Below, in pieces: positions 11,258 through 21,729 of a stretch of DNA of 64,000 bases (positions are counted from its first letter, which is position 1; the number at the start of each line of letters is the position of its first letter). The position numbers and the translations under genes were made by a program. Under the pieces are notes generated by a model that saw only the letters and a list, made by a program, of their open reading frames with translations, searched no databases and was not told the DNA's origin. This DNA comes from Astrothelium macrocarpum (lineage: Eukaryota; Ascomycota; Dothideomycetes; Trypetheliales; Trypetheliaceae): NCBI GenBank assembly GCA_021030915.1, contig JAGEMR010000097.1:51067-115066 (forward strand), given 5' to 3'.

Positions 11258-12687
11258 AGTGGCACAATCAAATCCGCGTTCCTCCTTCAACCCCACCAAA
11301 TTTACTAGTAAACAGTGGGAGATTCTGGTAATTTCATCACAACACATTGAATTCAAATGCTAGCTAGCTCTCATCTTATTAATATTTGGTGGAGAGACCT
11401 TGATTATCCAAACAAGCGTGCAAACGATCTTGCATAGTCAATACTTGAGTGTTAATCTCATCTTGACTTAATTGATTCCATTCGTATTGAATCGCCCTGA
11501 CAAGCTGTTCCTGAGTAAGGCACTTACGATGGTTTACTCGAATTCGCTGCTTGATAATTCTCCATATCGTCTCAATAATGCTGAAGTCAGGGCTGTAAGG
11601 GCAATTTGTATATGTCTTGATTCCATATTTTTGCTTGAAAGTTACAACAGGATTGTGCTTAGATCGATTTCCATGAGCACTATCTCCATCCTCTTCAAGG
11701 ACAAAGTACTCTCGCTGTTGCTGAGGTGCCTTGGCTTGATATGCATGAAGGGCAGGCAAATAGATATTCTCCAAGATTTCGATATATTGCTCTTGTGTAA
11801 GATTGCCAGCTCCTTCTTGATCCCAGTACAAATGCAATTCAGTCTTGAAATCCCAGCCAACGGCAGCCCAATAGTGTAATGTGGTGTTATTTCTTTGAGA
11901 TTTGAACTGCATACAATTAGGTTCACAGCGCTGCCACCACTGCCTGGTGACCCAGCAGTGACTTTCTTGGCCAATAGCAAAATGAGTCTCATCAGAGAAG
12001 TGTACAAGCTTCCAATCCTCATCTTTCCAGCCAAGGTGATCTCGTGCAAAGTTGATTCGTTTCTCTTTTGATTTTGGCTTAATATATCGCCCCCAGCATG
12101 CTTTGCAGCGATGATAGCCTCGTTCAGCAAGTCGTCTCCTTAGTGTGCTTGCTGAACAAGAAAGATTCAGCTGAAGACACACACTTGGAAGTGTCAAAGC
12201 GCGGTGCTCAAAACTGAATGTAATCCAACAAAGAATAGCTGTAATAAACGTATAGCTAAGATTTCGGTGGCGACCTGGCTTTGTAACTGGATCTGTGTGC
12301 CTGGGAGTTGTGTTTTGGAGATGACGATACGCAGTAGAACGAGGATAATCAAGTGCTTGAAGCACTTTGGTTTTGGATCGACGATAAGATGGTGAGTAAT
12401 TGTCTTCGACTTCAAAGGCTTGCTTCAAAGCAGCTCGGCGAGGTGTGCGAACGACCTTATTTGGCTGACGAGGTAGCAGCTCACAATCAGGCGTTAGTAA
12501 TTCACGTGTATTGGCATAGCCATAAAGATTGCAGCTTACCACCATAGTTGAATGAGACGAAATCAAATGAAATCAAACGAACGAGATATGTGGACAAAAT
12601 ATGTGGGTGAAATTACCCAGAATCTCCCACTGTTTACTAGCAATTTTGGTGGGGTTGATGGGGGAACGCGGATTTGGTTGTCCCACT
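11258..12687. mobile_element. Tc1/mariner-type DNA transposon, complete-looking
   Basis: A transposase gene lies between inverted repeats of about 80 nt (11258-11340 and 12604-12687). Shared blocks are AAATCCGCGTTCC, AACCCCACCAAA and TAGTAAACAGTGGGAGATTC. TA dinucleotides at 11256-11257 and 12688-12689 fit the Tc1 target duplication. Similarity continues about 20 nt further out on both sides (CACCAGGCAT at 11236 and its complement near 12709), so the true ends may lie slightly outside. The high identity of the two repeats and the open transposase suggest a fairly young insertion. Confidence 0.8.
11379..12566 (-). CDS. Tc1-like DDE transposase, 395 aa
   Basis: Single open frame. An N-terminal helix-turn-helix region (YSPSYRRSKTKVLQALDYPRS and a second block with SASTLRRRLAERGYHR) precedes an IS630/Tc1-type DDE nuclease domain: first Asp in VHFSDETHF, second in EEDGDSAHG, Glu in DFSIIETIWRIIKQR, with about 36 residues between the last two. 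The product cuts and pastes its own element at TA sites in the nucleus. All catalytic residues are present, so it may be active. An earlier or later Met near the N-terminus could be the true start. Confidence 0.85.
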   Translation of the reverse strand: MISSHSTMVVSCNLYGYANTRELLTPDCELLPRQPNKVVRTPRRAALKQAFEVEDNYSPSYRRSKTKVLQALDYPRSTAYRHLQNTTPRHTDPVTKPGRHRNLSYTFITAILCWITFSFEHRALTLPSVCLQLNLSCSASTLRRRLAERGYHRCKACWGRYIKPKSKEKRINFARDHLGWKDEDWKLVHFSDETHFAIGQESHCWVTRQWWQRCEPNCMQFKSQRNNTTLHYWAAVGWDFKTELHLYWDQEGAGNLTQEQYIEILENIYLPALHAYQAKAPQQQREYFVLEEDGDSAHGNRSKHNPVVTFKQKYGIKTYTNCPYSPDFSIIETIWRIIKQRIRVNHRKCLTQEQLVRAIQYEWNQLSQDEINTQVLTMQDRLHACLDNQGLSTKY

Positions 12688-12864
12688 TAATTTGGAACCA
12701 TGCCTGGTGTGCAGAAATGTGGGCCGTGCAGAAGGTGGCGTTGACTCCTAGCTCTGACAAGTTCTGCTTGCGGACGCGTCGCATTTCGCGTTCTTTTCTC
12801 AACACTCTCCTCAACATTTTTCTTCCGCATTCTTTTTCCTCAATGCTATGATGCACAAGCAACA

Positions 12865-15016
12865 ATGAAAATCAGTTCACAGTGTGAAACTCATAAGCTG
12901 CATTTCCATGATTACTTTCGTCGATCGCATAAAAAATGGAATCTGACAACATTTGATGCGGAATTCCCCAAAGAGAGCGGTATTTCGGGTGAAATGCGCT
13001 TTCAAGGACTGAAGTATCTGGAGTATATTCAGAAGATTTGCACCTTCGGATGCTACTCGGACAAACAGCGAGACGCCGCATCGCGACTTGAACGTGAAGT
13101 TAGATCGGTACGTACCCTTCTCCTCGCGAAATTAGGTAGACATCGAGCATCCAGGCCTCCATGGACAATACTATCGAACGTACGCGTTCAATTGAGCCCT
13201 TGGAGTATCTCCTCATACTTAGATACAACTTCTTTCATCTAAGTTTTGATGAGTGTCTATACAGCCTCCGTGATACAATACTGTCGAACGTCCGCGTTCG
13301 GCTGAGCCCACGGGGTTGTACCTTCTTTGGTGCAAAGCCTCTTCATGTAACACCATCAAACGTCCGCGTTTGATTGAGCATTGAGAGTGTCTGCGAAACC
13401 TTTTTAAACAACACTATCGAACGTACGCGTTCGATTGAGTTTATAAAGGGGATCTCTTTGTCGCCCTAATATCACAACAACCAGAAATACTCCACTGATT
13501 AATTATATATAGCATAAACAGTCACCCTCAGAAACATCGCGTAGTCCACAACATGCAAGCATTGTCAACCATGGGAGCTTTCACCTTGGTGATGTGAATA
13601 CTTATGTTTCCGAATCAAATACTGGTCAACACAGAGAGGAATCCGCACCATCGACGAATGCTGGAGAGATTTCAAACAAGCGCAGACGCCGTGAGACCGA
13701 GTCCAGTGGGACGGAGTTCGATATAGTTCGGAATAATATTGAGTCGAAGGATAAAGAGGTTGACTTTACAGAGGAAATGAAGCTCAATATTGATCGAATA
13801 CAAAAACATTTCCATACTATGACGGACAAATGGCGCTTAGATTCCACGGGAAAGGTGGTTGAAGATACTGTGCTGAAAATGCTTCTACGGGACCCAAAAA
13901 ATATACCCAATACCCTTGCTTCCTACTTCATCATTGATCCCAATGATTCAATCTGGAGCGGATGGTTCATTCCAGAGGAACTTGACGAGATCCGTCGAAC
14001 AGTCAGGCCAGTAGCGCTCCGTATCGAAGATTTGAACGAAGACGAGAAATGTTTCAAGGAGATTCTAGAAAAAATTCGCGAACATGGTGATCGTAGATTG
14101 GGCATCTCCCTCCTGCAAGACAAATCGGATAGCTTCAAGACGGATTTTCAGGGTCTCATTCACCGCCAACTTCTAAAATGGGTAGAGTCTGCATTTGACA
14201 ACTTTGTTTGGCTGTGCGAGCAGCCAAAGTCGTCGCGTGCACCGTCAGAGTCGTGGTGGGGCCATAATGTCTGGGATCGAACCACGGATTGTTTGCCGCT
14301 TCCAGGAGTCACCTTCAATAGGTATGTCAGTGACTATTACCATAAGACAAACCGTCTAATTAGACAGGGGTGAAACACATGTTGATGCTGATCGGCGGGT
14401 CAAAAATTTCGATTGGACCATAGAGGCGAAATCAGGTCGCCGTAAAGGAAGTAAAGTGGATTGTATCTGTTTTGAGACTACTACAGGAGACGAATATCTC
14501 GCTGTTCTTTCGGCCAAACACCTGACTGGCGTGCTTGATGATGATAAATCTAAAAATGACTACTTTGATCTTGCGAAGATCCTCTCGAGGATATTGTTAC
14601 ACCTTCATGCTAGAGTTCAAAACAGACCTGCAGAGACCAACAAGATGAGAGTTAGTGGAATTTGCGAGCATGGCTGTCGTTGGCGCGTTCTTACTGTTCA
14701 AGTAAAAGGTCACGTCACAGTGCTACGCGCAGAAGACAAAGTCACTTATCCCATGATACCAGAAGGCCTTCACCAATGGACTGAGGTAATGGAGGCCATA
14801 ATGGCTATACGACAGGAGGTACAGGAGTTAAGATCACTGGTTGTTGATGGTCCTCTTCAAGCAGATGGCAAAAATTATCAACCGGCATCTCTCCCATGGC
14901 CTACACCTAGCAAGTATGCACCACCGTCCGGAAGGGGTCGTAGTCGCGGTCGCAGTCGCAGTCGTAGTGATGTTTCCAGAAGACTCGCAGGGTATGGAGT
15001 AGGACGTGGAACATAA
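12865..15016 (+). CDS. Unknown gene with R/G/S-rich tail; possible nuclease-like core
   Basis: Secure exons are ~13594-14321 and 14368-15016, joined by a 46-nt intron (GTATGT...GACAG) that keeps frame across GVTFNR/GETHVDADRRV. The 5' end is unsure. One model joins exon 12865-13107 (ATG, perfect GTACGT donor) to 13522 in phase 0 through a 414-nt intron, giving 563 aa; the other starts after the TATA-like box at 13442. The middle has an acidic/basic coiled region, then EAKSGRRKGSKVDC with a hydrophobic strand and SAK, an arrangement that could be a PD-(D/E)xK-like core, which is inference only. The C-terminus is RGRSRGRSRSRSD, typical of RNA- or chromatin-binding tails. No family recognised. 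Confidence 0.55.
13172..13439. repeat. Four spaced copies of a palindromic ~25-bp motif
   Basis: Copies at 13172-13196, 13282-13306, 13354-13377 and 13415-13439 share the core TCGAACGTACGCGTTCGA (arms TCGAACG/CGTTCGA around TACG or TCCG) followed by TTGAG or CTGAG. In copy 3 both arms change together (TCAAACG...CGTTTGA), so the symmetry is preserved. Each copy is preceded by an ACAATACT-like run. Spacing is about 110, 72 and 61 nt. They sit either just upstream of a TATA-like box or inside a long intron of the surrounding gene. Confidence 0.75.
13442..13447 (+). promoter_or_regulatory. TATA-like box
   Basis: TATAAA immediately after the fourth palindrome. It supports a promoter here if the gene starts after 13447; under the long-intron model it would be fortuitous. 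Confidence 0.35.
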
Positions 15017-15600
15017 AGTGGTGGTGGATATACCGTAAAGGCAGTTGTGTGAGACAGGGTTGTGCTACACAGGACAGCATCAATTTTTCTGGCCTTTTTC
15101 TTTTTAGATAATACACAATCAATTTTATTATCAATCTCATCTGCTTTTACAATCGGCGGGTGCACAACACTAACGTTGTATGCGCGGTACTTTGATATGC
15201 AGAGACGCTACACTAATCATCGGCGAGTTAAGCCGAAACGGGCACTATATTCTCGAGTCTCCGCCAACCAAAGCTGCACTTCGATCCTTTTTCTCACTTT
15301 CTGCCACCTTCTTCAGCCTTGTCACGCCTCGAATGTCCGCAAGAAGATTGTCTCTTCCTTTCGCCCCATCACTGGCTTCAGTTGGAGACAGAGGTGGCGC
15401 GGCTGCCGCTGATGGGGGATTGGGAGGTAATGTAGCCGAATGCCCATCCAGGTGGTAAAGATGGTGGTGCGTATATTATTTGCAGCTGACATGCTGGACG
15501 GAGGAAGAGGAGGAGCTCCATCTGAGGATATATCTTGGGGTGGAAGAGGCGGTGGGGGTAGTGGTCCCACAGAACGACCTGACGTAGGCGCTGATAGAGA
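15017..15600. other. Intergenic, low-complexity
   Basis: No convincing gene. Gly- or Pro-rich frames on both strands (15322-15655) come from GGAGG/GGTGG-rich DNA rather than a recognisable protein. Confidence 0.4.
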
Positions 15601-15611
15601 AGCCGAGGGCA

Positions 15612-15880
15612 ATGGTTGCGCTTACAGTTATTACTGGGTCCATAGAGTTTCGTAATATTAATCTTTCATACGGCTCTTGGATAGGCCCTCCATATGTAAT
15701 TAGAAATGTCTGCCTCAAGATTGCGGGCAGTGAAAAGATTGCAATTATTAATAGAACTGGAGGGGGAAAATCGACCTTAATGAAGCTCCTTCTCTGAATT
15801 TTTGACATTAACGAGGACAGGGATACACATATCAGTGTTGACAATCAGGATATACGGTTCGGGACCTAAGGCAGTTTGTG
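15612..15880 (+). pseudogene. Fragment of an ABC transporter nucleotide-binding domain
   Basis: A frame with GSIEFRNINLSYGSW, IRNVCLKIAGSEKIAII and a Walker A-like NRTGGGKSTLMKLLL matches the start of an ABCC-type nucleotide-binding domain. A stop follows directly after the Walker A helix (15797), and recognisable remains continue in the same direction (IFDI, ISVDNQDIRFG) before similarity ends. No membrane segments or remaining transporter sequence is nearby. It is a broken fragment left by rearrangement. Confidence 0.7.
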
Positions 15881-16169
15881 TAAGGCCATGGGAATGGTGT
15901 TACAGGAACTATAATTTTTCCATACATCTGTCTTTGATGTTTTGAAGATGATCGGAAGATCGGAGGTTAGCTGTGAATTCCAGCCATTCTTATTACACTA
16001 ATCATCACTTGTATGACGTGTTCGAATACGCTGGAATGTGCGTTGAGGTACATTGAGCATGATATTCTCAAAAGAACCCGATTTTTGGAAGTATATAAGA
16101 AGAAATTACCTTTCGAGATGGATGGATCCTTTTTTACGCGTTATGAGATTTTTGGAGTTATAAAATTAA

Positions 16170-16690
16170 TAATATTAATTCTGAATCTCTCATCGTCTAT
16201 GATGGATTAAACAAGCGATTCTTAAGCTCAGAAATATCGTTCTAATGTTGCCAAAACAATAACAGCGTTGTAGCGACTTGAAGAGGCAAATAAGCGCAGT
16301 ACCGTCACGCGAATGTGTACCTCTTTCTTTTCTTTCTTTCTTTGATTCCTACTCCCTTTCAGGTCACACTGGCCTATGAGGGGAGAATGTGTACCTCAGA
16401 GCTAATGCCATTCCTACTTCAAGTTAGCAAGAAACAACCCCGCATTTTGGATACGATTATTACATCAAACTATATATTGTGCAGTTTATGCCGTACTCGG
16501 TACGTTTATCGTTACAATACTTTCGGACCAGCGCCATGAATACTGCTTCGCTGTCCTGCATAATGGTGAAATTTCACGTCTGCCCTTCTCCAGTAGTGTG
16601 CGTCGGTGCGCATTTGATCTTATTGTGAGAGCCGTCGTAGAAGTCTAGGAACGGCTACTGTACATATGTTGCATAGCAGTAGCTGTATAT
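16170..16690 (+). repeat. Diverged copy of the unit A 5' module (left repeat plus receptor leader)
   Basis: Collinear similarity to ~6130-6670: AGCGCAGTACCGTCACGCGAA against AGCGCAATGACATAACGCGAA, ACCCCGCATTTTGGATACGAT against ACCCCGCAATTTTGATACGAT, CCATGAATACTGCTTCGCTG against CCACGAATACTGCCTTGCTG, and GTACATATGTTGCATA near the point that corresponds to the HET receptor start codon. The part matching the outer ~290 nt of the unit A repeat is not visible to the left. Confidence 0.7.
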
Positions 16691-17038
16691 CGACTTATGC
16701 AAGGCTACGGAGTCTATAGCCGTCAATACCTTCCGAACGGAGAGTTGAACGATCCTTGTTAGTACGAGATGGTTCCGCGCGTACCGAATATTATTACAGT
16801 GCCCCAGTCCCTTGGGTAACATGCGGCTGTGGCTTTCGCATCTGTGGTTCCCCGATCCTTACCAAGATCGAGTTACGTCAAGGACACAGCTACTGCAGTG
16901 CCCCGCTCACAAGGCTGAATTTATGCTGCGAGCGGTCTCTAACATCGCATTCCACTAAGCATGGCTGATATATCGACCTTTTGAGGACGCTGCTCACTTT
17001 CTCACATCCAAAACTCGGATTGAAACCGCTGAGGCATC
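16691..17038. other. Upstream region of the phosphorylase-domain gene
   Basis: No gene recognised. TACTGCAGTGCCCC and a near copy (TTACAGTGCCCC) lie about 100 nt apart. Probably promoter and leader of the gene at 17039. Confidence 0.4.
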
Positions 17039-18130
17039 ATGGCACATCCTCTCCAGCCCTCCGGACTTCGAGCCTACAAAGATTATGCAATCGGGATTAT
17101 ATGCGCCCTGCCGGTTGAGAAGGCAGCCGTCCAGGGGATGCTCGATGACGTCCATAATCCTCTACTCACCATCAATAGCGATGAAAATAGCTACACGTTT
17201 GGGAAGATTGGAGTTCATAATGTTATAGTCGCGTGCCTGCCTGCTGGCATGACAGGTAACAATTCAGCCGCGACAGTCGCCAAAGATATGGTCCGCAGCT
17301 TTCCGATTAAGATTGGGTTAATGGTTGGAATCGGCGGAGGTGTGTGGAGCAAAAACGTGGACATACGACTTGGCGATATAGCAGTCAGTCAGCCTGAAGG
17401 TACACACGGCGGAGTAGTGCAGTGGGACTCTGGGAAAATGGAAGCGGGAGGCATCTTCAAGCGGACTGGATCGCTCAACAAGCCACCACAAGTGCTACTT
17501 AATGCGCTACAAGATATCAAGGTCAGACACGATATGGAAGGCGATAAACTAGAAAAGTATCTATTACAAATGGTAGACAACAAGCCGGGGATGGCTGCGA
17601 AGTACAAATACCAAGGCGCCGAGCATGATCAACTGTATCTCCCCACGTATAATCACCAGGAAGGCAAAACATGCGACGAATGCGATTTGGCTCAGGTCAT
17701 CGCGAGGCCTCTTCGGACAAGCTCTTCGCCTAGAATCTTCTACGGCAATATCGCGTCTGGCAATAAGGTGATGAAGCATGGTCCCACTCGAGACGAAATT
17801 GCAAAAACGGAAGGTGTAATCTGTTTTGAGATGGAGGCCGCAGGATTGATAGAAAGTTTTCCGTGTCTTGTTATCAGAGGCATCTGCGACTATGCCGACT
17901 CGCATAAGAACAAGAGGTGGCAGCCGTATGCAGCGGGGACAGCAGCAGCATACGCAAAAGAGCTGCTTTCGGTAATTCCAACGCAGGATATGACGAGGGC
18001 GCGAACAATAGAGGAGGCATTAAATGACCAATATCAAAGTAAGATAATTTTTAATGGACCAGTCTCGGGCCGGAATGTGGTATCTGGGACACAAACAACA
18101 GGTGGAACAGTAAATATGACCTTTAACTAA
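17039..18130 (+). CDS. Nucleoside phosphorylase-domain (PNP_UDP) protein with C-terminal amyloid-like motif, 363 aa
   Basis: Residues ~13-325 form a purine/uridine phosphorylase-like domain as used at the N-terminus of many fungal NLRs: YAIGIICALPVEKAA, GLMVGIGGGV, DIRLGDIAVSQP, GVICFEMEAAGL, LVIRGICDYADSHKN, YAAGTAAAYAKELL. The ribose/phosphate-contact motifs (MEAAG, CDYAD) are intact, so it may bind or cleave nucleosides. Unlike NLR-fused versions this is a free-standing protein. After a linker it ends in a short motif at residues ~341-363 (VSGRNVVSGTQT then NMTFN) that recurs at the N-terminus of the next gene. Single exon; the stop at 18128 is real because a NACHT gene with its own start follows on the same strand. 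Proposed role: effector activated by the neighbouring receptor. Confidence 0.85.
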   Translation: MAHPLQPSGLRAYKDYAIGIICALPVEKAAVQGMLDDVHNPLLTINSDENSYTFGKIGVHNVIVACLPAGMTGNNSAATVAKDMVRSFPIKIGLMVGIGGGVWSKNVDIRLGDIAVSQPEGTHGGVVQWDSGKMEAGGIFKRTGSLNKPPQVLLNALQDIKVRHDMEGDKLEKYLLQMVDNKPGMAAKYKYQGAEHDQLYLPTYNHQEGKTCDECDLAQVIARPLRTSSSPRIFYGNIASGNKVMKHGPTRDEIAKTEGVICFEMEAAGLIESFPCLVIRGICDYADSHKNKRWQPYAAGTAAAYAKELLSVIPTQDMTRARTIEEALNDQYQSKIIFNGPVSGRNVVSGTQTTGGTVNMTFN

Positions 18131-18479
18131 AGTGCTGTTCCTCGTACAAATCTTATTTTCTCTACTAGTTAATATATCTATATATTAAGCTTAAGATATT
18201 AAACTGCTATAAAACCAAGAAACGGCCTTGAATCTCAGGAGGCAAATTAGATTATTTGGGAAGTAGGTTTGTTGATAATAATTGTGATCTAGCCTCGCGT
18301 GAAAATCGATTCCAGCCTCGCCATGTTCCCGCCTAGCTGTTATTCAGCCTTGCGCAATCTTCGGCCGTCAAAGTGGAGGCTGCCAGCGTCATTGTCTGAT
18401 CACGTTCGCTTTATGACACCAGATAGGCGTCTATTACGTCCTACTGAGCAGACCGACCTCGCAAGAGCTGCAAACTGTC

Positions 18480-21400
18480 ATGTCAATAATCCTCAAGGAA
18501 CAAGTATCTGGAGAGAATGTTGTTGCCGGCGTTAACACACAAAATATGAACATTCAATTTGACAGCTCCCAAAAAGGTAATGTGATCTGTCACAAGTCCC
18601 GATTCAAATCAGGCACAGTCGCTGACTACTAGTTCTCTACAGATAACCTTCTGAGTCGCCTTCCGTACGCTGCTGAAGCGCCGTTCAATGCATACGCGAC
18701 GCAATATGAGTCTTTTTGCCTTCCCGATACCCGCGTCGAGCTTCTCAAAGAGATATATAGTTGGGCTGATGGAGATGACGAGAGCCGTATCTTCTGGCTG
18801 AGCGGCTGGGCTGGTACAGGAAAGTCAACAATCGCTCGTACAGCCGCGCGAAGGTGTGCCGATCAGCGTCGACTAGGGGCAAGCTTCTTCTTCGTTCGGG
18901 GTGGGGGGGATGTTGGAAATATACGCAAATTCATCACAAGCATCACCATACAACTTGCTGATAGTATACCTGCTTTACGCCAACACATTTCTGATGCCGT
19001 TTCAGAGTATAGTGGTATCACAGGCTTATCTCTCCGCGACCAGTGGCAAACGCTGGTCCTCAGTCCACTGTCAAAGCTACAAAGAGATGAGTATTGTACC
19101 TCACATATTATTGTGGTCGACGCACTTGATGAGTGCGAAAATGCCCAAGATATTGGAATGATCCTCCAGCTATTCACGGATACTCAGGCATTAAGAACAG
19201 CTCAGCTACGGGTTTTTCTAACAAGTAGACCTGAGGTTCCAATTCGATATGGCTTCTCCAAGTTGCAGGATTCGGAACATAAAGACTTTGTCCTTCACAA
19301 TATACCGCAGTCGACTGTAGATCACGATATCTCTTTATTCTTAGAATGGAGCCTTAAAAATATTGCAGACGAACGCTCTCTTCCTACTGGTTGGCCAGGC
19401 GAGAAGGTTATTAGTACAATGGTCCAGATCGCAGAAGGATTATTCATATGGGCTGCAACTGTCTGCAAATTCATTCGCGAAGGGCAACAACATGCACCCA
19501 AGAGGCTTGATGATATCGTAAAGGGAACTAGAAGTGCTACCACAGTATCCGAGCAGTATCCTGAGAAGCACCTCGACGAGATCTACACCACCGTCCTTAA
19601 AAACTCTATCCCATTGGGGCTTATGGAAACAGAGAAGCAAAAATCCTATCACGCACTAAAATTGATTCTTGGAAGCATTGTCATCCTATCCTCGCCGCTT
19701 TCCGTGTTTTCACTAAGCAGATTGCTCTCTGAACCAAAGAATTCAATCAATCAGGTGCTAGAGGATTTGCACTCTATTCTGGACATACCTATGGATGAGA
19801 AGTTTCCACTTCGTCTTTATCACCCTTCATTTCGGGATTTCCTCCTTAATAGAAATAGGTGTAAGGATATTAACTTCTGTATAGATGAAATGGAAGCACA
19901 TAAGATATTAGCCGACCGCTGTATACGGCTTATGACTACTTCTCTCAGACGAGATATTTGCAATGTATGCTATCCAGGAGTACTCGCTACCGACGTAAAA
20001 AACAGTTTGGTCGAGCAATATCTTCCTCCAGATATTCAATATTCTTGTCTATATTGGGTCCGACACCTGCAGAAGAACAATACACAACTGCAGGATAATG
20101 GCCAAGTGCATCTATTTTTGAAAGAGCACCTCCTCCACTGGCTAGAGGCCCTCGGTTGGATGCAGAAGGTCCCTGATGGAGTTCTCTCAACTATTCAACT
20201 TGAGTCTTTGGCTCTTTCCTCGGAAGGTGATATGGATAGACATACATCATCGCAAAATACAAGAAAGCTAAATCTAACATCATATCAAGAAAAGAAATTT
20301 AAAAAAAAAAAGAGTAGCCTTAGGGAAATAATCAAGACAACTTTTCCATCAATTGGGGCCTCCTACGCCTCAGTGAAACGAGAGAAGTATCAAGTGAGAC
20401 TCTCCCCCTTATAGCATCGCTTGATATACTGAGATTTCAAATTAACCCATAGTACAGGTAGGCGACTGCCCATACCTGTACGCTCTCACTCATGACATAA
20501 AGCGGTTCGCTCTCTACAGCTGGCCAGCCATCGAACACGCCCCTCTTCAAGTATACTGCAGCGCGCTTATCTTTGCACCGGCGAAGAGTCTAGTAAAGAC
20601 CAAGTTCAGAGAAAAGATACCCTCGTGGATACAGTTAACACCTAGCGTACCTGAAGAATGGAATGCTGCGTTGGCAACGCTCGAGGGCCACAGCGGCACG
20701 GTCCAGTCAGTGGCCTTCTCACCGGACGGTAGACGGCTGGCATCAGGTTCTGGGGACCAAACCGTCAAGCTCTGGGATGCCGAGTCGGGCAAACTGCGGA
20801 CGACGCTCGAGGGCCACAACGGTTGGGTCCAGTCAGTGGCCTTCTCACCGGACGGTAGACGGCTGGCATCAGGTTCTGAGGACCGAACCGTCAAGCTCTG
20901 GGATGCCGAGTCGGGCAAGCTGCGGACGACGCTCGAGGGCCACAACGGCACGGTCCAGTCAGTGGCCTTCTTACCGGACGGTAGACGGCTGGCATCAGGT
21001 TCTGGGGACCAAACCGTCAAGCTCTGGGATGCCGAGTCGGGCAAGCTACAGACGACGCTCGAGGGCCACAGTAACTGGATCCTGTCAGTGGCCTTCTCAC
21101 CGGACGGTAGACGGCTGGCATCAGGTTCTGGGGACCGAACCGTCAAACTCTGGGATGCCGAATCGGGCAAACTGCGGACGACGCTCGAGGGCCACAACGG
21201 TTGGGTCCAGTCAGTGGCCTTCTCACCGGACGGTAGACGGCTGGCATCAGGTTCTGAGGACCGAACCGTCAAGCTCTGGGATGCCGAGTCGGGCAAACTA
21301 CAGACGACGCTCGAGGGCCACAACGGCACGGTCCAGTCAGTGGCCTTCTCACCGGACGGTAGACGGCTGGCATCAGGTTCTGGGGACCAAACCGTCAAGC

Positions 21401-21729
21401 TCTGGAATGCCGAGTCGGGCAAGCTGCAGACAACGGTTAAAACAGGAGTCACTATTCGGCAGCTCATGTTTTCTGCCGATGGTTCGTACCTTTGTACCGA
21501 CCAAGGGATCATCAAAGCTAACCCAGACATACCATTGCAGTTAGGACAGCCTGTTCTATTTGTGTCTGGCGAGTGGGTTATGCTAGGCTTGGAGAAGCTG
21601 CTTTGGCTGCCTGTAGAGTATCGTGCAAGCTGCGTGGCGATAAGAGAACAGAGAATGGTTCTCGGTCACTATTCTGGTTCCGTAAGCTATTTCGGCTTCG
21701 AATTTGACAAGAATCGACCTGGAATATAG
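18480..21729 (+). CDS. NACHT-WD40 receptor (HET-E/D/R type NLR), 1039 aa
   Basis: Three exons, 18480-18576, 18643-20393 and 20458-21729. Introns of 66 nt (GTAATG, GCTGAC branch, ACAG) and 64 nt (GTGAGA...ACAG) keep frame across SSQK/DNLLSRLP and REKYQ/VGDCPYLY. The N-terminal ~30 residues carry QVSGENVVAGVNTQN and NIQF, matching the tail of the phosphorylase protein. The NACHT domain has Walker A GWAGTGKST (~87-95) and Walker B IIVVDALDECE (~188-198), then FRDFLLNRNRC and the typical helical middle. Residues ~690-942 are six near-identical 42-residue WD40 repeats, then a degenerate blade. The start at 18480 is the first ATG in frame that leaves the N-terminal motif terminal, as in amyloid-signalling NLRs. 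It appears intact. Confidence 0.85.
20674..21436 (+). repeat. Tandem 126-nt WD40-coding repeats
   Basis: Six units coding TLEGHxGxVQSVAFSPDG... differ almost only at codons for the residues after EGH (SGT, NGW, NGT, SNW), the G/E-D-Q/R triplet and R/Q before T. Variation focused on the same blade-surface positions in otherwise identical repeats is the known pattern of HET-E-type receptors under diversifying selection with concerted evolution. Confidence 0.9.

Noticed and set aside
15322..15844. Gly- and Pro-rich frames on both strands
   Set aside because: Low-complexity translation of GG-rich DNA beside an ABC-transporter fragment; no conserved pattern.
16691..17038. Possible remnant of a HET-domain start after the copied leader
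   Set aside because: No frame with HET motifs could be found.
18131..18479. Phosphorylase and NACHT-WD40 genes as one broken fusion NLR
   Set aside because: The first ends in a motif and a stop, and the second has its own ATG with a matching motif and intact introns; a two-gene pair explains the data better than a nonsense mutation.
20547..21544. Long open frames antisense and in another frame over the WD40 repeats (up to 327 codons)
   Set aside because: They exist only because the 126-nt repeats keep every frame open; no domain, and the WD40 frame is clearly the coding one.
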